Source of the DNA: Chlamydiota bacterium
GTDB taxonomy: Bacteria; Chlamydiota; Chlamydiia; Chlamydiales; Waddliaceae
Reading direction: 5' to 3'
Assembly (NCBI GenBank): GCA_011065005.1
Contig: JAAKFP010000198.1
Coordinates: 1-5,201, forward strand
DNA length: 5,201 nt
Shown: positions 3,945 to 5,201 of the stretch, in pieces
Position numbering within the stretch: the first letter of the stretch is position 1
Layout of the letters: every line of letters begins with the position of its first letter
Position numbers and translations under genes: made by a program
The notes under the pieces: generated by a model
What the model saw: only the letters and a program-made list of their open reading frames with translations
What the model was told of the DNA's origin: nothing
The model's database searches: none

Positions 3945-4976
3945 ATGACAGTTACAGATAAAAACCCAGAACTACCATTTTCTCTAGATGCTAGCTTCAC
4001 GGATGAGGAGTTTCTTTCTCTCGAATCTAGATCCAAGACTCAATTCTATCGTCAGGCAAACCTGGAACATAGGGTGCCTCTCGTAACTCGACTGAACTCA
4101 CTGGGCATGAAGCAAATGACACCCACAATATCTGGTCCCTCTATAATTTCTCCTCTTATGGATATTGCAACAAAACATGAGATTATCATTAATTATCTAA
4201 AACATTTGAGGGAAACAAGTCGATTGTTCACACGGGAGGAGTTTCAAAGTTTTTCAAAAAACAATAAGTGGTTAAAGAAATCCGGTATTGATCGCCTATT
4301 GGGCAGCGATCATCTCTCGGTAAAGATTACAGAGCTCGGACTAAAGTACCTAAAAGTTCCCAGGAAACTCGTTGTTATGAAATCCCCAATAGATGATCAA
4401 TCTCTTGTAGTGAAAGGATGGCAATATGGTGAGGGTCTATATGATCTTGACTCTGACCAACTTGAAGTCTACGCTGAACAGATAAAAAGCACTGAACGTA
4501 ATTTGAGACGAGAAGAGATTGACGAATTAATTAAGCTAATTGCATCAGCAAATTTTGTTGACTTGTGGCCGCAAAATTTTGTGATTACAAAAGACAATAT
4601 TTATGTCATTGACACAGAATTCAAATCTTTTAATGGTCGTATTGAGTGGGCAAAAATGACTCGGTTCTTATCAATCATTAAACCTGAAGACGAAACTTAT
4701 TTTAACCGACAAGTAGAAGAAAAATGTAGTAAACCAAACAAAAAAGATGACTTGAATTGTAAAGGTTACAATGAAATAAAAAATACTCTGCGGATGATAA
4801 GCAACTTTGCTGAAGACAACAAACTCGAGAAAAAAGAGGTCAAACTCAAGCAAAAACTCGAGAAAATTGTGGCAGACTACCGACGCGTAGGAGAGGATGA
4901 AGTGGGAACACGCTGGCTTCGTCCAAGAACATTTACTTTTCCCCTGGGTGAAGTCATAAGCGAAAAGTTCCGCTAG
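3945..4976 (+). CDS. Uncharacterised protein with a kinase-fold catalytic signature
   Basis: I do not recognise a named family for this 343-aa protein, but its middle looks like a protein-kinase-like or aminoglycoside-phosphotransferase-like fold. DLWPQNFVI (206-214) mirrors the kinase catalytic loop DLKPENxx (D206, N211). IYVIDTEFKSF (219-229) follows at the right distance to supply the metal-binding Asp (D223, in place of DFG). SLVVKGWQYGEGL (153-165) resembles a hinge. Upstream, LSVKITELGLKYLKVPRKLVV (124-144) could be the N-lobe strand with the ATP lysine (K127), but no glycine loop is clear. The N-terminal 70 residues are Ser/Thr-rich and lack a signal peptide or membrane segment. Residues 288-312 form a charged Lys/Glu helix, possibly coiled. 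Coding sequence is very AT-rich. The gene stands alone behind a long structured leader next to the accessory scar. A host-directed effector or a small-molecule kinase are both possible. Confidence 0.7.
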   Translation: MTVTDKNPELPFSLDASFTDEEFLSLESRSKTQFYRQANLEHRVPLVTRLNSLGMKQMTPTISGPSIISPLMDIATKHEIIINYLKHLRETSRLFTREEFQSFSKNNKWLKKSGIDRLLGSDHLSVKITELGLKYLKVPRKLVVMKSPIDDQSLVVKGWQYGEGLYDLDSDQLEVYAEQIKSTERNLRREEIDELIKLIASANFVDLWPQNFVITKDNIYVIDTEFKSFNGRIEWAKMTRFLSIIKPEDETYFNRQVEEKCSKPNKKDDLNCKGYNEIKNTLRMISNFAEDNKLEKKEVKLKQKLEKIVADYRRVGEDEVGTRWLRPRTFTFPLGEVISEKFR

Positions 4977-5201
4977 CTCTAGACCTCTAATTCTTATCTA
5001 AATAAACTCCATTCCAAGTCGTGTTCTCATATTCTATAACCTCTTCTGTTTTTCCCCACCCGCCAGCTTCCAAATTGGGAAAGGGGCCGGGGCTGGGGTG
5101 AAACGAATGGACCAAAAACAGACAATTTTACTTTCGATAATCCCCGAAGTTTCTTGTCCCAAAAATATAACAACACAAAGACACAAACACACTTTTACGC
5201 A
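4977..5201. other. Right-hand intergenic region, no convincing gene
   Basis: After the stop at 4976 no intrinsic terminator with a U tract is seen. A GC-rich block (about 5054-5100) stands out from AT-rich surroundings and can fold as a compound hairpin: CACC (5057-5060) with GGTG (5097-5100), CCAGC (5063-5067) with GCTGG (5092-5096), and an inner TTCC/GGAA stem (5068-5081). The last 40 bases are low-complexity A/C-rich DNA. A frame opening at ATG 5107 stays open to the window edge but is too short to judge. Confidence 0.5.

Noticed and set aside
4671..4853. 60-codon minus-strand hydrophobic frame
   Set aside because: Its Phe-rich look is the antisense of Lys/Glu-rich codons in the kinase-like gene.
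5107..5201. Possible start of a gene running off the right edge (MDQKQTILLSIIPEV...)
   Set aside because: Only 31 codons are visible, with low-complexity content towards the end and no family resemblance. A weak GGGGTG upstream is not enough support.

Overview
The window is AT-rich and looks like a chromosomal stretch from an intracellular, eukaryote-associated bacterium. The best clue is a 443-aa protein that reads like a eukaryotic type II phosphatidylinositol 4-kinase. Such genes are expected in amoeba- or animal-cell-dwelling lineages such as environmental Chlamydiae (Parachlamydia/Waddlia-like) or Legionellales. The exact taxon cannot be fixed from the sequence alone, and my preference for Chlamydiae is inference.

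Layout. 1-190: intergenic DNA with an inverted repeat (41-50/98-107) and a weak promoter. 197-778 (+): PduO-type cob(I)alamin adenosyltransferase, a housekeeping enzyme. 768-2099 (-): the type II PI4K-like lipid kinase, convergent with the first gene and overlapping its 3' end by 11 bp. 2100-2594: gene-free. It holds the very AT-rich kinase promoter region, a 53-bp REPIN/MITE-like element with 16-bp perfect arms, a bulged hairpin, and an extended -10 promoter for the next gene. 2595-3371 (+): a DUF3800-family gene broken by two small lesions, a 5-bp tandem duplication and one extra G. 3378-3436 (-): a candidate small RNA gene of about 59 nt with its own consensus promoter and terminator, folding into three consecutive GNRA-capped hairpins. 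3600-3764 (+): a 16-bp perfect palindrome, a consensus -10 and a 37-codon remnant that resembles the N-terminus of an AbiEii/AbiGii nucleotidyltransferase toxin. 3762-3944: a hairpin-rich leader with a diverged direct repeat. 3945-4976 (+): a 343-aa protein with a degenerate kinase-fold signature (DLWPQN ... DTE). 4977-5201: no convincing gene, with one GC-rich compound hairpin.

How the parts fit. The core gene and the lipid kinase sit at the left. The middle (about 2230-3940) reads as an accessory scar: repeat element, dead DUF3800 gene, truncated toxin gene, palindromes. The second kinase-like gene follows it. Two unrelated proteins with kinase-type catalytic motifs, one of eukaryotic type, flank the scar and are candidate host-directed effectors (inference). 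The most novel-looking item is the compact three-hairpin sRNA on the minus strand. The item with most biological consequence is the PI4KII-like kinase, because PI4P on vacuole membranes is a known target of Chlamydia and Legionella.
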